Part shown: positions 37,455-39,132 of the stretch, piece after piece | How positions within the stretch are numbered: position 1 is the stretch's first letter | How the letters are laid out: every line of letters starts with the position of its first letter | DNA from: a bacterium | GTDB taxonomy: Bacteria; Patescibacteriota; Minisyncoccia; Phycocordibacterales; Phycocordibacteraceae | Assembly: GCA_021849125.1 (NCBI GenBank) | Contig: JAJZTG010000006.1 | Location: 1-39,132, forward strand | Direction: 5' to 3' | DNA length: 39,132 bases | The notes under the pieces: generated by a model | Database searches by the model: none | Seen by the model: only the letters and a program-made list of their open reading frames with translations | Told to the model about the DNA's origin: nothing | Program-made: the position numbers and the translations under genes

Positions 37455-37775
37455 CTAACGAGCGATCTTGCCGATGAACAAACCTCCTTGGAGGCTCACC
37501 TCGGTCCTCGGGTCAAGCAACCAGATGCGGCTGCTGAGGACGAAAGGGGCAAGTTCCTCAGGGTTGATTTCCATGGAGGCGAATGGTTCCGGCATCTCCA
37601 TCAGCTGTCCGGCAGATTCCTGCAGGTACGCTTCATCCTGACTCAAGGTCCTGTTCCTATCAGGGTAAAAGCTGAAGCGTTCCTCACCGGGTTTGCGGTA
37701 GAGGAAATCAAGCTCGATCTGGGCGTCGGGCTGGAGATCTTCCGGGATAACCAAGTAGGCAATCTTCACTTCCAC
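37455..37775 (-). CDS. Small orphan protein, unknown function
   Basis: A 106-residue soluble protein I do not recognise. It opens with a strand (EVKIAYLVIPEDL), has a basic-aromatic middle (LYRKPGEERFSFYPDRNRTL), an acidic helix (QDEAYLQESAGQLMEMPEPF) and a strand-rich end. The start is a GTG at 37775, chosen because GAAGGAG lies 7 nt upstream. The promoter is close to perfect. It is a single-gene unit with its own terminator, divergent from dnaX. Confidence 0.65.
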   Translation of the reverse strand: MEVKIAYLVIPEDLQPDAQIELDFLYRKPGEERFSFYPDRNRTLSQDEAYLQESAGQLMEMPEPFASMEINPEELAPFVLSSRIWLLDPRTEVSLQGGLFIGKIAR

Positions 37776-37807
37776 GATTCTCTCCTTCGCGAGAAAAGTT
37801 CTGCATG

Positions 37808-37836
37808 TATATAACCGTATGAAATATATTTGTCAA
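37808..37836 (-). promoter_or_regulatory. Near-consensus promoter of the 37775 gene
   Basis: TTGACA and TATATA with a 17-nt spacer. Confidence 0.8.
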
Positions 37837-37863
37837 TTTCCCGCGGCGGGCTGACACCGACTC

Positions 37864-37872
37864 TGGTATACT
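37864..37872 (+). promoter_or_regulatory. Extended -10 promoter of dnaX
   Basis: TGGTATACT, 9 nt before the ATG; the same TGGTATACTCG as at serS. Confidence 0.6.
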
Positions 37873-37881
37873 CGAAGCATC

Positions 37882-38910
37882 ATGGCTCATCAGTCGCTCT
37901 ACCGCACCTACCGTCCCGGATCCTTCGCGGACGTCATCGGCCAAGAGCACATCACGAAGCCCTTGGAGGAAGCGATCAAGGGTAAGACGATCGGCCACGC
38001 CTACCTCTTCTCCGGCAGCCGCGGCCTCGGGAAGACTTCCGTCGCGCGCATCCTCGCAAACGCTATTGGCGCGACCGAACGCGACATCGCGGAGATCGAT
38101 GCCGCGAGCAACAACAGCGTCGAGGACATCCGTGCGCTCACGGAAAACGTCTACACACTCCCGTTCGAGTCGCCGTACAAGGTCTACATCCTCGACGAGG
38201 CGCACATGCTCTCGAAGGGTGCTTGGAATGCCTTCTTGAAGACGCTTGAGGAGCCGCCGTCACACGCGGTCTTCGTGCTTGCCACGACCGAGCTCGAGAA
38301 GGTACCCGAGACCGTGCAATCGCGCTGCCAGGTCTTCGAGTTCAAGAAGCCGTCGCGCGCGGCGCTCGCGAAGATGGTGGCGGCCGTCGCGAAGAAAGAG
38401 GGCTACACGCTCGAGAAGGATGCGGCCGAGCTCGTCGCGATGCTTGCGGGCGGCTCGTACCGCGACGCGCTTTCCGTCTTGCAGAAGGTGCTCGCCTCGG
38501 CAGAAGGCACGACACTTGCGCGCGCTTCCGTAGAAGAGGCGACCGGCACCCCGCGCCAAGAGCAAGTACACGCGCTCGTCTCGGCACTCGCTAAGGGCGA
38601 TCGCGCTCTTGCGCTCAAGGCAGTAGGGGAGACAGCAGTAGCCGGAGCGGACATGAAGCTCTTCCTTGAGCTCGTGCTCGGGACGCTCCGCTCGGCGCTC
38701 CTCATCCGCTATGCACCCGAGATGCGCGATACACTTGCCGCAGAGCTCGGCGAAGACGAGTTTGCCGCGCTTGAGCAACTTGGAAGTCCAACTTCCAAGT
38801 TGACGCATGCGACCATGCTCGCTTTCCTCACGGCCGCAGACCGCATCCGCTTCGCGCCTATCCCGGCGATCCCGCTTGAGCTCGCCATCCTCGAACTCTT
38901 TCCCGAATAG
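37882..38910 (+). CDS. dnaX: DNA polymerase III gamma subunit (clamp loader)
   Basis: A 342-residue clamp-loader ATPase. YRTYRPGSFADVIGQ (about 7-21), Walker A GSRGLGKTS (45-53), EIDAASNNSVEDIR (71-84), Walker B VYILDEAHML and sensor ATTELEKVPETVQSRCQ are present, followed by the lid and collar domains. The zinc-binding module with four cysteines that normally sits between Walker A and EIDAAS is gone: ANAIG is followed almost directly by AEIDAAS. There is no C-terminal tau extension, so only a gamma-like form can be made and coupling to the polymerase must differ from E. coli. The start is 9 nt after the -10 box. Confidence 0.92.
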   Translation: MAHQSLYRTYRPGSFADVIGQEHITKPLEEAIKGKTIGHAYLFSGSRGLGKTSVARILANAIGATERDIAEIDAASNNSVEDIRALTENVYTLPFESPYKVYILDEAHMLSKGAWNAFLKTLEEPPSHAVFVLATTELEKVPETVQSRCQVFEFKKPSRAALAKMVAAVAKKEGYTLEKDAAELVAMLAGGSYRDALSVLQKVLASAEGTTLARASVEEATGTPRQEQVHALVSALAKGDRALALKAVGETAVAGADMKLFLELVLGTLRSALLIRYAPEMRDTLAAELGEDEFAALEQLGSPTSKLTHATMLAFLTAADRIRFAPIPAIPLELAILELFPE

Positions 38911-38937
38911 GCTCTCAAGTGTTAGTCTGGTCAATAT

Positions 38938-39008
38938 TGGGAGATCGTCTAATGGTAGGACAGCGGGTTTTGGTCCCGTCAATCTAGGTTCGAGTCCTAG
39001 TCTCCCAG
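38938..39008 (+). tRNA. tRNA-Gln(UUG)
   Basis: Acceptor TGGGAGA/TCTCCCA, D-arm TCGTCTAATGGTAGGACA, anticodon loop TTTTGGT (UUG), T-arm CTAGGTTCGAGTCCTAG, discriminator G, no CCA. Confidence 0.95.
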
Positions 39009-39132
39009 CAATCGTGGATTTTTTGAGTAGAGTTCGCCCAAATGCTTTGCAGTTGCAAGCTTTTTCTTTGGTTCTAACCCTGCGGATATTTTACGCGTCT
39101 CGGTAGCCATAGTTGTTATCGGGAACAGCAGA
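39009..39132. other. Window end without recognised features
   Basis: A T-run (ATTTTTTGAG) shortly after tRNA-Gln may act as its terminator. I see no gene in the remaining bases. Confidence 0.4.

Overview
The window looks like a chromosome segment of a Patescibacteria (CPR) bacterium, most likely from the Parcubacteria group. This is an inference from gene content and style, not from a marker phylogeny. The supporting traits are stripped-down housekeeping proteins (an IF-2 that starts at the G domain, a DnaX without its zinc module, a RelA/SpoT without an ACT domain), an array of short T4SS-pilin-like membrane proteins, tRNA genes without encoded CCA, many small orphan proteins, and moderately high GC. 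UGA behaves as a stop. No rRNA, insertion sequence, prophage or CRISPR array was seen.

Layout. 1-3.6 kb: MBL-fold protein, small membrane protein, gyrA. 3.6-4.5 kb: a very unusual long-variable-arm tRNA with a UCC anticodon enclosed in a 16-bp flanking inverted repeat, a candidate structured RNA, and a small orphan gene. 4.5-8.8 kb: methyltransferase, solute-binding protein and five consecutive T4SS-pilin-like genes. 8.8-10.3 kb (minus): an SPFH protein and an overlapping small membrane protein. 10.4-11.9 kb: tRNA-Leu(UAG), tRNA-Lys(CUU), a 164-bp tandem repeat containing the tRNA-Lys 3' end, tRNA-Leu(UAA), tRNA-Cys, and a LAGLIDADG homing endonuclease whose reading frame runs through tRNA-Cys. 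12-14.6 kb (minus): rbfA-infB, a candidate structured RNA, a 2H-type protein. 14.7-19.5 kb: cysteine desulfurase, a protease-like membrane protein, clpB, rpmG (missing from the ORF track). 19.6-23.7 kb: MFS transporter, hairpin array, tRNA-Trp, a pilin-like/M15-peptidase fusion, miaA, ahpC. 23.7-25.1 kb: orphan gene, candidate RNA or micro-ORF, duplicated tRNA-Leu(CAA). 25.1-32.9 kb: parB with a leader peptide, relA/spoT, two receiver-domain proteins, topA, EEP nuclease, dprA. 32.9-39.1 kb: two orphans, serS-ftsQ, orphan, dus, orphan, dnaX, tRNA-Gln.

Two expression styles stand out. Core genes (MFS, relA, dprA, dnaX, dus, rpmG, the cysteine desulfurase and others) begin only 6-10 nt after an extended -10 box of the form TGnTAnnnT, have no Shine-Dalgarno and are probably leaderless. 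The small orphan genes, SPFH, the receiver proteins and the 2H protein instead carry a strong GGAGG-type Shine-Dalgarno, and several also have a textbook TTGACA -35 box. The orphan genes may therefore form a separately expressed accessory set.
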